DNA of 64,000 nucleotides from positions 1 to 64,000 of the forward strand of contig CAZTEX010000004.1 of NCBI GenBank assembly GCA_964612505.1, read 5' to 3'. The position numbers and the translations under genes are program-made. Shown here in pieces: positions 1 through 8,069 of this stretch (position 1 is its first letter; each line of letters begins with the position of its first letter). Source of the stretch: JAAZZY01 sp964612505 (lineage in GTDB: Bacteria; Chlamydiota; Chlamydiia; Chlamydiales; JAAZZY01). Under the pieces are notes generated by a model. It did not search any database. It worked only from the letters and a program-made list of their open reading frames with translations, and was not told the origin of the DNA.

Positions 1-258
1 AGGTAGAGGATCTGGCAAATCTTTAGCTGAATGAATGGCAATACGGCATTGTTGAGTTTGAACCCACTTATCTAATTCTTGAGTGAAAAAATCTGACTTT
101 TCAAGTGGCCTTAAAGAAGCCTGAAGATCCTGATCTCCCTTAGTTTGGCAGACGCGGCAGCTAAAGCAAAGATCGGGGTAGTAATAGTGCATGGCATCCA
201 CGATCTCTTCCAATTGTTTAATGGAGAGCTTGGAGGATCTTGCCCCTACTTGAATCAC
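1..258 (-). CDS. hemC: Hydroxymethylbilane synthase (porphobilinogen deaminase), N-terminal part; cut by window edge
   Basis: Reading the minus strand from a GTG at 258 gives 86 uninterrupted codons that run off the left edge. The N-terminus VIQVGARSSKLS matches the start of porphobilinogen deaminase (the GxRxSxLA-type strand), and AIHSAKDLPDPLP near the edge corresponds to the family's HSxKDxP motif. The enzyme joins four porphobilinogens into hydroxymethylbilane in haem synthesis, in the cytoplasm. The GTG lies 2 bp after the radA stop codon, so the two are probably cotranscribed. As I recall, C. trachomatis has the same neighbours (CT297-CT299), which supports the call. The remaining two thirds of the protein, including the dipyrromethane-binding cysteine, lie outside the window. 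Confidence 0.88.
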   Translation of the reverse strand, partial: MIQVGARSSKLSIKQLEEIVDAMHYYYPDLCFSCRVCQTKGDQDLQASLRPLEKSDFFTQELDKWVQTQQCRIAIHSAKDLPDPLP

Positions 259-259
259 T

Positions 260-1630
260 TTAATCTTTGAAACAGTATCGAATAGCTTCATCTACAAACT
301 CAACAGCCACAATTTCTAAATCTTTTTGGATCTCACTAGAAAGATCTTTTAAATTCCTTTTAGGAATGATCGCTTCAGTAAAACCCATTCTTGCAGCTTC
401 TTTTAATCTTTTTTCAATGTTAGCGACCCGTCGAACATCTCCTCCTAAACCAATTTCTCCTAGAAATACTTGTGAAAAGTTAATCGGTCTTTCACGATAA
501 GAAGAAGCGATCGCCATTAAAACCCCTAAATCAATTGCAGGCTCTCTAATATATAAACCGCCAGCTAAAGAGACAAAGATATCTGAACGCATCAGTGAAT
601 AGCCGAGCCGTTTTTCTAAAACGGCAATTAAAAGAGCGAGTCTATTTGTATCTAGTCCACTACTTTTTCGAGTGGGAGCGCTGAAGGCTAGTGAGGTTAC
701 GAGCGCTTGAGCCTCCACCAGAATAGGACAATTGCCTTCAACGGTAGGAATAATGGCTGAGCCTTCCATTGTTTTCTTACGCTGATCTAAAAAAACTTCA
801 GAAGGATTTTCTACTTCGTCAAGCCCCGATGGTTTCATTTGAAAAATACCAATTTCATCACAAGGACCAAATCGATTTTTAACAACACGTAAGATGCGAT
901 ATTGATGTTGCCTGTCTCCTTCAAAATAGAGCACCGTGTCGACCAAATGTTCTAAAACCCGGGGGCCTGCAATCTCCCCAGATTTAGTCACATGCCCAAT
1001 CATAAAAATTGAGATCGCGAAATTTTTTGCAAGGTACATCATTTCAGTGGCTGCTTCTCGGATTTGTGTAATCGAGCCAGGCAATGAAGGCACTTCATTT
1101 TTATAAACGACCTGAATGGAATCTATAATGACAATATCAGGGCTTAGACTTTCAATTTGAGCTTTAATAGATTCAATATTGGTCTCACCTAAAAGGAGTA
1201 GATTCTCTGCACGAATTGCCAAACGCTTGGCCCTTAAAGAAACTTGCTCAACTGATTCTTCTCCGCAGATATAAAGAACTTTATGTCCTTCTTGAACATA
1301 GTTTGCCATAATTTGCATGAGCAATGTCGATTTTCCAATTCCTGGATCTCCACCCAGTAAAATCAGAGAACCAGCTACTAATCCCCCACCTAAAAGCCGA
1401 TCAAAGGCCTTCACTTTGGAAAAAGTTCTTTTCTGTTCATCGACTTGAACATCCACAAGTCGTATCGCTTTTTTTGTGACAGGATTGGTTAAGAAGCGCG
1501 AGGAGATTTTTTTTACCTCAACTCCCTCTTCAATCGTATTCCATTCTTCACACATGGGACATTGACCAGACCACTTGGCCTGATTATGTCCACAGTTTTG
1601 ACAAGACCAAACAATTTTAGTTTTGGTCAT
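260..1630 (-). CDS. radA: DNA repair protein RadA/Sms
   Basis: This 456-residue protein has the full RadA layout. An N-terminal zinc finger spans residues 10-28 (CQNC and CPMC pairs). A RecA-like ATPase follows with Walker A GGDPGIGKST near residue 93 and the RadA-specific KNRFG motif near residue 252. The C-terminal part is the Lon-protease-like domain, with AGGLYIREPA and GEIGLGGDVRRV. RadA drives branch migration of recombination intermediates in the cytoplasm. Its start overlaps the rnc stop by 4 bp, so the two are translationally coupled, and hemC follows 1 bp after its stop. Length and motifs are normal for the family. Confidence 0.96.
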   Translation of the reverse strand: MTKTKIVWSCQNCGHNQAKWSGQCPMCEEWNTIEEGVEVKKISSRFLTNPVTKKAIRLVDVQVDEQKRTFSKVKAFDRLLGGGLVAGSLILLGGDPGIGKSTLLMQIMANYVQEGHKVLYICGEESVEQVSLRAKRLAIRAENLLLLGETNIESIKAQIESLSPDIVIIDSIQVVYKNEVPSLPGSITQIREAATEMMYLAKNFAISIFMIGHVTKSGEIAGPRVLEHLVDTVLYFEGDRQHQYRILRVVKNRFGPCDEIGIFQMKPSGLDEVENPSEVFLDQRKKTMEGSAIIPTVEGNCPILVEAQALVTSLAFSAPTRKSSGLDTNRLALLIAVLEKRLGYSLMRSDIFVSLAGGLYIREPAIDLGVLMAIASSYRERPINFSQVFLGEIGLGGDVRRVANIEKRLKEAARMGFTEAIIPKRNLKDLSSEIQKDLEIVAVEFVDEAIRYCFKD

Positions 1631-2361
1631 GATGATATCTCCGGCAAATCTAATGTATTTAAACGATATAACGCTTCAGCAGCAGCAGCCTGCTGAGCTA
1701 TTTTCTTTGAAGAACCATAACCGCTTCCCATTAACATGTCATCAATAAAAACAGAGACATGAAAGGTCTTACTATGATCGGGTCCTGCTTCATCTAAAAC
1801 TTTATACGTTGGAATCTTTTGATATTTTTTTTGAGAATAATCCTGCAGCTCTGCTTTCCAATTTCTCATCGGAGAGCTAATGATCGCTTCTATTTCTTCA
1901 GCAAAAGTTTCTAAGATAAACTTCTTAGCGGCGACAAGTCCACCATCTAAATAAATAGCTCCAATAATCGCTTCAAAAAGATCGGCTAAAATCGAAGGAT
2001 TAGGCCGATTGAGAAAACTTTTCTTTTCCCCTTTGCCCATCAAAAGATTTTCTTCAACGTCAATTTTTTGAAGGTATTGCGCGCAAGACGAGGCTTCTAT
2101 GATACGCGAGCGATAATGAGATAAAGTCCCTTCTGGATGAGAAGGGAAGCGAGAGTATAAATACTCCCCTATCACAAGTCCAAAGACCGCATCCCCTAGA
2201 AACTCGAGGCGTTCGTTACTCTCTTTAATTTCCTCTTTATTCTCATTAATAAAAGAGCTATGAATAAAGGCTGTTAAAAGAACGTCTTTATCTTTAAATT
2301 GATACTTTAATCGAATTTCAATTTGAGGTATCTGGTCAAAAACTTTTTGAATATCACCCAT
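1627..2361 (-). CDS. rnc: Ribonuclease III
   Basis: The protein has 244 residues, the usual RNase III size. The signature ERLEFLGDAVFG is present near residue 50, and further metal-binding acidic residues lie near residue 120 (LADLFEAIIGAIYLDGG). A C-terminal double-stranded RNA-binding domain (about residues 165-235) ends in GYGSSKKIAQQAAAAEAL. The enzyme cleaves structured rRNA precursors and double-stranded mRNA. It is the first gene of a minus-strand rnc-radA-hemC unit. The unit starts at an 85-bp AT-rich gap shared with the divergent gene at 2447. Confidence 0.96.
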   Translation of the reverse strand: MGDIQKVFDQIPQIEIRLKYQFKDKDVLLTAFIHSSFINENKEEIKESNERLEFLGDAVFGLVIGEYLYSRFPSHPEGTLSHYRSRIIEASSCAQYLQKIDVEENLLMGKGEKKSFLNRPNPSILADLFEAIIGAIYLDGGLVAAKKFILETFAEEIEAIISSPMRNWKAELQDYSQKKYQKIPTYKVLDEAGPDHSKTFHVSVFIDDMLMGSGYGSSKKIAQQAAAAEALYRLNTLDLPEISS

Positions 2362-2446
2362 AAAATATGATATCTAATAATTAGGAGATAATTTAATATT
2401 ATTTTAATCTATTTATTAATTAATTTTAAGACTTACTTGCTATTTT

Positions 2447-3070
2447 ATGCCCTTCAGCGTTGCCAAAGAGCACATTCAATTTTTTAATCATCATTTAAAA
2501 ATTGAGTTTGAGAATTTACTGAATTTGAATCAATTAAAAACTGTACTATCTGCTATTTTGTTTCCTGAACCTAAACATGCAGAAAGTTTGAAATGGGGTT
2601 TTGATCTTTGGCGAAGATACTCCGATTTAAAATCAATTCTTTGCAGTTCTAAATTTGCAACCATTGCAGGCCAATTAAAAAACCGACCTGAGCTTCGATT
2701 TGGCTTTTCTCAGTACTTGAGTTCGGCCTGTTTTTCGCACACAGATTCTTTTTTATATCGCAAAAGTTGCATTAAAAATTTAATTTGCGGGCTCTGCTTA
2801 TGCATTATGCCATCCAAAGAACTTGAAAGTCCCTTTTTCCCAACTAATCCGGGAGCTGGCCTTTTTTTTGATATCGACCCTGATTTTTATTTAAAATTCC
2901 CGCAAACAACCGGTAAATACTTTTTTATTTTTTACACTGATCCTAAAGCTCGTTTTTATTTGCAAGAAGAGGAGTCAGAACACCAAGCCTGCTTTAAGCA
3001 ACTGGGCTATCAGCATGGTGACTTTTTAAACGATGAAACCAATCCACTCTTTAAACGCATTGTTTTATGA
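2447..3070 (+). CDS. Conserved hypothetical protein, divergent from rnc; possible CT296-like protein by position
   Basis: I do not recognise this 207-residue protein from motifs. It has no signal peptide or membrane segment. It is rich in aromatic residues and contains six cysteines, clustered around KSCIKNLICGLCLCIM (residues 106-121). In C. trachomatis the gene beside rnc is, as I recall, CT296, an iron-responsive or dioxygenase-fold protein (DcrA), so position suggests an orthologue; the sequence alone does not prove it. The next gene starts inside its stop region (4-bp overlap), followed by mutY. This suggests a three-gene unit transcribed away from rnc. Confidence 0.6.
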   Translation: MPFSVAKEHIQFFNHHLKIEFENLLNLNQLKTVLSAILFPEPKHAESLKWGFDLWRRYSDLKSILCSSKFATIAGQLKNRPELRFGFSQYLSSACFSHTDSFLYRKSCIKNLICGLCLCIMPSKELESPFFPTNPGAGLFFDIDPDFYLKFPQTTGKYFFIFYTDPKARFYLQEEESEHQACFKQLGYQHGDFLNDETNPLFKRIVL

Positions 3071-3876
3071 AAAAATGGACCTTCCTTTTTTTACTTGTGG
3101 CCTCTTCCGTTCTCCACGCTCAAACTCTAGATTTACCCACTTTGCAATATAGTTTAAAAACGCAACTCTCTTCTCAAGCAAAAGACACTTTTTTTTTCAA
3201 CTTGCTACAACAAATTGACTTTGAATGCCAAATCAAGACCATCTCTCCTATCGATCAAAACCCAGAGACAATAATTCTTGTTTTCAAAAGAATTCAAGGA
3301 GAAGCTCAGTATGATTCTAAAACGCTCACCTTTGATACCGATCAGCAAAATGTTTACTCTTTAGAATTTGAAAGTTTGAAAAAGCTACTCAATCAACCCA
3401 TCACTCTTACTTTAAATCGCGATATGAGTTTGCAATTACCGATTCCTGAATTTCAGCAAATGCTACATTTAGCTTCTCTTGAAAACTACTTTATCAACCA
3501 AGAATTACTCCAGCAGATTGTGGAAGCTCTTTTAATTCCTGCCAAAGCAAAAACAGAAACGATGCAGCTCTCACTTTATTTTCCATTCCAAACGTCAATA
3601 CCTGCAAAAATAAACCTTAAAGAGGGTGCAAGTCAAGTAACCCTCATAGCAGATGCCCCTCTTGATCTAGAAGGGTTGTATTCACCCACCATCGCAGATC
3701 CTTTTTCTATCCATCTTCAAGGTAAATTGAAAGGAGAAGCTCGCTGGGGAGCCAAAAAATTTTATGTGCAGCGCTTAAATCTAACCCATGTTTTAAAAGA
3801 GAAAAATCAATCGACTCTTTTTGAAAATCCTCTCACTTTTGAATATTCTCTCCAACTTACCAACCTAACTCTTTAA
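3067..3876 (+). CDS. Exported protein of unknown function
   Basis: The 269-residue protein starts with a clear signal peptide, MKKWTFLFLLVASSVLHA, with probable cleavage after AHA-like LHA at about residue 18. The rest is an alternating, beta-rich polypeptide with no further membrane segment, so it is predicted to be periplasmic or outer-membrane associated. It has no lipobox cysteine and no enzyme motif that I recognise. It overlaps the upstream gene by 4 bp, and its stop shares a base with the mutY start (TAATG). It is therefore very probably translated as part of one operon with both neighbours. Confidence 0.6.
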   Translation: MKKWTFLFLLVASSVLHAQTLDLPTLQYSLKTQLSSQAKDTFFFNLLQQIDFECQIKTISPIDQNPETIILVFKRIQGEAQYDSKTLTFDTDQQNVYSLEFESLKKLLNQPITLTLNRDMSLQLPIPEFQQMLHLASLENYFINQELLQQIVEALLIPAKAKTETMQLSLYFPFQTSIPAKINLKEGASQVTLIADAPLDLEGLYSPTIADPFSIHLQGKLKGEARWGAKKFYVQRLNLTHVLKEKNQSTLFENPLTFEYSLQLTNLTL

Positions 3877-4928
3877 TGAATGAGCTATCTAAAAAGTTAA
3901 TGGCTTGGTTTCTCACTTATCGTCGAGATCTTCCTTGGAGAACCAAAATGAATCCTTATCGCGTCTGGGTTTCTGAAGTCATGCTTCAGCAAACTCAAGT
4001 CAGCACTGTCATTCCTTATTTCAACAAGTGGATGGATCTTTTTCCTACTCTAGAAAGCTTGGCCAACAGTCCTCTCGACATCGTATTAAAAGTTTGGGAA
4101 GGGCTAGGCTATTATTCTAGAGCCCGCAATCTCCATAAAGGAGCGCAACAGGTGATGGAAAAATATCAGGGCCGCTTACCCTCAGATGAAAAAAGTTTGC
4201 TTGAGATCTCAGGAATAGGCCCCTATACGTGCTCGGCTATTCGCAGCTTTGCTTTTCAAGAAAAATGTTCTCTAATTGATGGTAATGTAAAAAGAGTGAT
4301 CTCACGCCTTTTTGAATTGAATCTCGATTTTTCTAAGCTCTCTGATTACAATATTGTCAAAGAACTACTAGAAACTCTGATTCCCGAAAAGGATCATTGG
4401 ATTTTTAACGAGGCTTTAATGGAGCTTGGAGCTTTGATCTGCAGCCCGCAAAAGCCTCTTTGCTCAACATGTCCCCTTCAAGAGGATTGCCGGGCATTTA
4501 AGAGTAGCCATCCTGAAGACTTTCCTCTTAAAAAAGAAAGGAAAAAAACGATTCATTTATATCGCCTTCTCCTATTATTTCAACACGACTCTGAGATTCT
4601 CCTCAAACAAGAATCTTCTAAACTCATGAAAGATCTTTATCAGTTTTTTTATACCGACGCCCATTCCTCTTTTGAATTAGACCTCTCCTCTTTTCCTTGG
4701 GCTTCTCATGTAAAACAAATAGAGCCTCTCCCTCTTGTCAAACATGCTTACACGCACCATCAAGCCACTCTTTATCCCTATTGGGTTTTGCTGAACCAAA
4801 AGATTGAAATAGAAACCTACCACTGGATGCCTATTTCAGATGCAAAGACAAAACCTTTTTCTGCAGGTCATCGCAAAATTTTAGCTCATTTACTCCATGA
4901 TCAAATCACGGATTTAAAAGCTTTTTAA
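3876..4928 (+). CDS. mutY: A/G-specific adenine DNA glycosylase
   Basis: The 350-residue MutY removes adenine mispaired with 8-oxoguanine. The catalytic glutamate lies in SEVMLQQTQV near residue 34. The helix-hairpin-helix is LLEISGIGPYTCSAI near residue 110, followed by the catalytic aspartate in LIDGNVKR near residue 135. A complete [4Fe-4S] ligand set C-x6-C-x2-C-x5-C is visible in CSPQKPLCSTCPLQEDC near residue 188. The C-terminal NUDIX-like domain that recognises 8-oxoG is present, giving normal length. It is the last gene of the plus-strand unit beginning at 2447, and starts at the TAATG overlap with the exported protein. Confidence 0.95.
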   Translation: MNELSKKLMAWFLTYRRDLPWRTKMNPYRVWVSEVMLQQTQVSTVIPYFNKWMDLFPTLESLANSPLDIVLKVWEGLGYYSRARNLHKGAQQVMEKYQGRLPSDEKSLLEISGIGPYTCSAIRSFAFQEKCSLIDGNVKRVISRLFELNLDFSKLSDYNIVKELLETLIPEKDHWIFNEALMELGALICSPQKPLCSTCPLQEDCRAFKSSHPEDFPLKKERKKTIHLYRLLLLFQHDSEILLKQESSKLMKDLYQFFYTDAHSSFELDLSSFPWASHVKQIEPLPLVKHAYTHHQATLYPYWVLLNQKIEIETYHWMPISDAKTKPFSAGHRKILAHLLHDQITDLKAF

Positions 4929-4935
4929 GTAGAAG

Positions 4936-5045
4936 CTAATAGCCATGGGTTTTGGCAGATGGCGCTGCCTTATATTGCCCAGTGTGTTGAGGGGCATAAG
5001 CCATGCCATCTGGAACAGAGGAATCATAAGAACTACCAAAAACAT
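4936..5045 (-). pseudogene. Putative 36-residue small gene interrupted by a one-base shortfall in a T homopolymer
   Basis: Within the 317-bp gap after mutY, the minus strand has an AGGAG Shine-Dalgarno followed 13 bases later by ATG (5045-5043) and a run of five Ts (5042-5038). As written the ATG frame enters a different phase. If the run had six Ts, the ORF would read MFFGSSYDSS, continue through PDGMAYAPQHTGQ and end KTHGY at 4936. The length is 3n+2, exactly one base short. The composition (Gly, Ser, Tyr, Pro) looks like a genuine small protein. It could be a real frameshift, a sequencing error, or a gene read by transcriptional slippage. No family is recognised. Confidence 0.4.
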
Positions 5046-5182
5046 TTATTTTTTCTAACTCCTATTTTCCCCAGTCGATGAGTTTTTGGCAAAAAGATCG
5101 CTATGAAATCTGACGTTAATATAAATTCAATATTTTAAATCTTTAAGTAAGCTTCACACCCTGTTAAATTCAATAAAGTTGA

Positions 5183-5211
5183 TTGACTTCACAACCCCCT
5201 ATTTATAGAAT
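5183..5211 (+). promoter_or_regulatory. Sigma-66/70-type promoter of the ABC transporter gene
   Basis: TTGACT (5183-5188) and TAGAAT (5206-5211) are separated by exactly 17 bp, and each differs from consensus at one base. The predicted start of transcription is near 5218, leaving a leader of about 28 bases before the ATG at 5246. This is one of the best promoter matches in the window. Confidence 0.6.
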
Positions 5212-5245
5212 CTTTGCATCCTAAAACTTTAATCAAATCCTTGAT

Positions 5246-7525
5246 ATGGAATCCCTTCAAAATACGAAATTACAACCTTTTGCTGAGCCAACAAAAATCT
5301 CCCTAGCGCCTACGATCATCTCTACAGGTTGTGCTGTGATGGGAGGTGCCATTGCTGGCGGCATCCCAGGTGCTCTTTTAGGACTCACAACAAGTCTTGC
5401 AGACAAATATTTAATCCAGCAAAGGTATGAGAATAAACACTACCTCTCTTTAACCACCTTTTGGTCAACCACTGTCGCCTATCCCTTTTTCTCAGCTTGC
5501 CAAGCTTTGCTTCCACAGACTTCCCTACCCATCTATGCTACAGCAAGCCTCCTTGCTGGACTTGCTGCTTCTTATTTTAATGACGATTTTCTCAATTTTG
5601 AAGCTAAAGTAAACCTTCCTGTCGATTCTTATTTGACCCTCAATAAATTTTTCGATGAAAAAAGCATTTTCTCTATCGAAGAAGCACAAAAAATTGCCCA
5701 TACTTTTTTCAAAAGTCCTTTGGAAGCTTTGACTCTTTTATACCAAGATGGAAAAGCTCTCTACCAAAATGAATTTTTCATAGCCTCCGTCAAAGCCATC
5801 GGATTCTCTCTTTTTCGAGTAGCTGTTTCCAGCTTTTCTCTTGTTCTTCTGGGCAACTATGCTCAAAATCTTTTTATATCAACGTGGATTCAAGAAGCCC
5901 AACAGCAATTCTTAAACACCATTATAGGAGCGAATGGGGCAACACTTTCCTGGAGTCATCTGCTTACTTTTTTTAATCACTTCTCAAAAATGTTTCAAAC
6001 GGGATGTTTATTTTTAGCAGCTCTTTTTACTAGGCAACTAGCTCAAGTGGCTCTTCAAGTGAAAATAAATAACCTCTTAATTGAATTCCAAAGTTTGATT
6101 TATGAAAAGGCCATTTCAAAAATCCTTGAGAAAGATCATGGGCAAAAAATTTTAGCCACTGAAGAGGGTATTACAATTCTTCAAAGTTTATCGGAAGATC
6201 TTAACACCCTCATTTACGAAGGATGTCACCGAGTGGATGCGTCGTTTGAAAAGCCTTTTGAAGCGCTCGTTGCTTTTGCTCAGATTCTCTCTTTAGTTCC
6301 CACAAGCTTGCTTCCCTACTTAATGGGTTTATATCCTTTAACAAGAGCTTTCAAACATTTAGGGGACAAATCGAGCGCTATAGCTGAAGTCTACATGAAA
6401 AATAAAGTGAAGCTGTGGCATTTCATCGCGCAGATTACCTATTCTTTAGATCAAATTAAATTAAGAGATGCCGAAGGCTACTTCAAACATAACGTTATCA
6501 ATTTAGGTAAAATAGATGTTGAACTCACTCAACAAAGTGAGCAAATCAAAGTAATCACTAAACATGTAGGGGAACTTTTTGCAACTCTTACAGGATTTTT
6601 TGACATGGTGTACCTAGGGTTTAATGTGGTTTCTAAGCGGATCCATATTTCAGAGCTCGTACTCTTTAAAAACTGCTTGGACCAACTCACTGATTTTTTG
6701 CTCAGTAACCAGAAATTTAAACTCGATACCACCAAGTTAACCATGGCTAGCAAGAGGGTCAACCAGCTCTTTGATGCTTTGGAAAAACAAACTTTTCAAT
6801 TAACTAAACGATCCCTTAATACCCAAGACAAAGTGATCTTCAAAGATTACTCTTTATTTTTACTTGGAGAAAATCTCGTTGAGATCGACTATCTTGAACT
6901 GGATGCAGGAAAAAGATATGCTTGGACTGGAAAATCAGGATCTGGCAAGAGTTCTACTTTATTTGATCTTAAACAAGGGGTGAGCAAGGCGTTGAGTAGC
7001 CAAGGTGAAATTTCGGTCTACACCAAAGATGGGAAACAAGCATCCATGATGTTTCTTGACCAAGCGCTCTATCTTCCTCAAAACTGCTCTCTTTTAGAAA
7101 CAATTTACTTTCCAAATCAGCTAGAGGCCCTTTCTCCACTAGAAATTGAAGCTCTCAAAGAGAAAATCTTAGAGCTCTTTATCGAATTAGAAATGGAGCC
7201 TTTGAATGAAGAAAAAAATGACAATTCACCCATGCACTTTGAGCTCGCTTCTGACCAATTCCAACTCAGCGGTGGACAAAGAAAGAAGCTTGGAATTATC
7301 CAAGCAATTTTAACTAATCCTGATATCTTAGTTATGGATGAAGTCTTCACCGGTCTTGATCCCAATTCTCTTAAGAAATGCCAAAGAGCGTTGATCAAAT
7401 ACCTTCCTCAGACCCTTATTCTCAGCGTTGATCATCATGCCGAAGAGAATAACTTTGATCACTTTTACCATAGCGAAGTGCATTTTAAAGAAAAGCGAGT
7501 GTGCCAAAGGTTGCTGGCTTCTTAA
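5246..7525 (+). CDS. ABC transporter, fused membrane and ATPase domains (SbmA/BacA/ABCD-like)
   Basis: This 759-residue protein joins an N-terminal membrane domain to a C-terminal nucleotide-binding domain. Hydrophobic segments appear at about residues 20-50, 65-110, 190-215 and 250-275. The ATPase domain carries Walker A GKSGSGKSS (about residue 565), a Q-loop-like LYLPQNCSLLET (about 610), signature LSGGQRKK (about 676), Walker B ILVMDE (about 694) and H-loop SVDHH (about 728). The domain order, and substrate families such as peptides or fatty acyl chains, suggest the SbmA/YddA/ABCD branch. The substrate cannot be read from sequence. It is a single gene behind its own promoter, with a convergent minus-strand neighbourhood downstream. 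Confidence 0.8.
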   Translation: MESLQNTKLQPFAEPTKISLAPTIISTGCAVMGGAIAGGIPGALLGLTTSLADKYLIQQRYENKHYLSLTTFWSTTVAYPFFSACQALLPQTSLPIYATASLLAGLAASYFNDDFLNFEAKVNLPVDSYLTLNKFFDEKSIFSIEEAQKIAHTFFKSPLEALTLLYQDGKALYQNEFFIASVKAIGFSLFRVAVSSFSLVLLGNYAQNLFISTWIQEAQQQFLNTIIGANGATLSWSHLLTFFNHFSKMFQTGCLFLAALFTRQLAQVALQVKINNLLIEFQSLIYEKAISKILEKDHGQKILATEEGITILQSLSEDLNTLIYEGCHRVDASFEKPFEALVAFAQILSLVPTSLLPYLMGLYPLTRAFKHLGDKSSAIAEVYMKNKVKLWHFIAQITYSLDQIKLRDAEGYFKHNVINLGKIDVELTQQSEQIKVITKHVGELFATLTGFFDMVYLGFNVVSKRIHISELVLFKNCLDQLTDFLLSNQKFKLDTTKLTMASKRVNQLFDALEKQTFQLTKRSLNTQDKVIFKDYSLFLLGENLVEIDYLELDAGKRYAWTGKSGSGKSSTLFDLKQGVSKALSSQGEISVYTKDGKQASMMFLDQALYLPQNCSLLETIYFPNQLEALSPLEIEALKEKILELFIELEMEPLNEEKNDNSPMHFELASDQFQLSGGQRKKLGIIQAILTNPDILVMDEVFTGLDPNSLKKCQRALIKYLPQTLILSVDHHAEENNFDHFYHSEVHFKEKRVCQRLLAS

Positions 7526-7549
7526 ATGACACAAAAAGCTCTCACTCTT

Positions 7550-7642
7550 TTAAAGAATCACTCTATTTAGAAAATCATCTTTTTTGGCTGAAGAAGAACA
7601 ATCCAAATTCTCAAAGTCTTTTAAACTTTGCAAATTCTTCAT
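7550..7642 (-). CDS. Possible 30-residue peptide gene
   Basis: An ATG at 7642 on the minus strand opens 30 codons and stops at 7550. The peptide starts MKNLQSLKDFENLDCSSSA and ends DDFLNRVIL. The composition (charged, one cysteine, no low-complexity bias) is protein-like. It lies about 70 bp downstream of the RAM-domain gene on the same strand. A purine-rich AAAAAAAGG immediately abuts the ATG, which is too close for a normal Shine-Dalgarno. An amphiphilic leader followed by a cysteine/serine core is reminiscent of a processed peptide, but no modification enzyme is adjacent. It could be chance. Confidence 0.25.
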   Translation of the reverse strand: MKNLQSLKDFENLDCSSSAKKDDFLNRVIL

Positions 7643-7713
7643 CCTTTTTTTGGAAAAACGATAATTAAATAATAGAGATTGACTAATAGAGGGTTGCTCT
7701 AGGTTGTTTTTTC

Positions 7714-7983
7714 TTACCACCATTTTTTGGCCCAGCTCGTCTTTGTTTTTTCAACCCATTTATTTTGTCGTGTTGTTTTCCAAACAAAATCTTCTATTTG
7801 GTCAGGACTTTGAAAATTGACCCATAACGCACAGTCCCAAGAACCACTTGTACTCCAAGCTTCTTTGATTTCTGGTAGTTTTTTTAACTCTTTCCAAGCA
7901 CTTTCTGGAGTTCCGGGTTTCCATTTTATATTTACCCATGCGCCCCAATCCGATTCTTTATTTTTTTTTGCTTTTGCAACCAT
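7714..7983 (-). CDS. Stand-alone RAM (Lrp/AsnC effector) domain protein
   Basis: The 89-residue protein begins with a short basic tail (MVAKAKKNK) and then follows the RAM fold closely. It has a first strand WVNIKWKPGTPE, a helix ending KKLPEIKEAWSTSGSWD, a second strand CALWVNFQS and a helix DQIEDFVWKT. The last strand is KWVEKTKTSWAKK, equivalent to the usual GVxxTxT. There is no helix-turn-helix, so it cannot bind DNA as Lrp does. Stand-alone RAM proteins are small-molecule-binding oligomers or partners. It is unusually rich in tryptophan (10 of 89). The fold call is by pattern; the ligand is unknown. Confidence 0.6.
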   Translation of the reverse strand: MVAKAKKNKESDWGAWVNIKWKPGTPESAWKELKKLPEIKEAWSTSGSWDCALWVNFQSPDQIEDFVWKTTRQNKWVEKTKTSWAKKWW

Positions 7984-8069
7984 GATAACTCCACTTTAAT
8001 AGATCGATTAAACAACCGGTCTTTAATAAGTTTTGTTAGCAAAATAAATAATTCAATAACAATAAAAAA

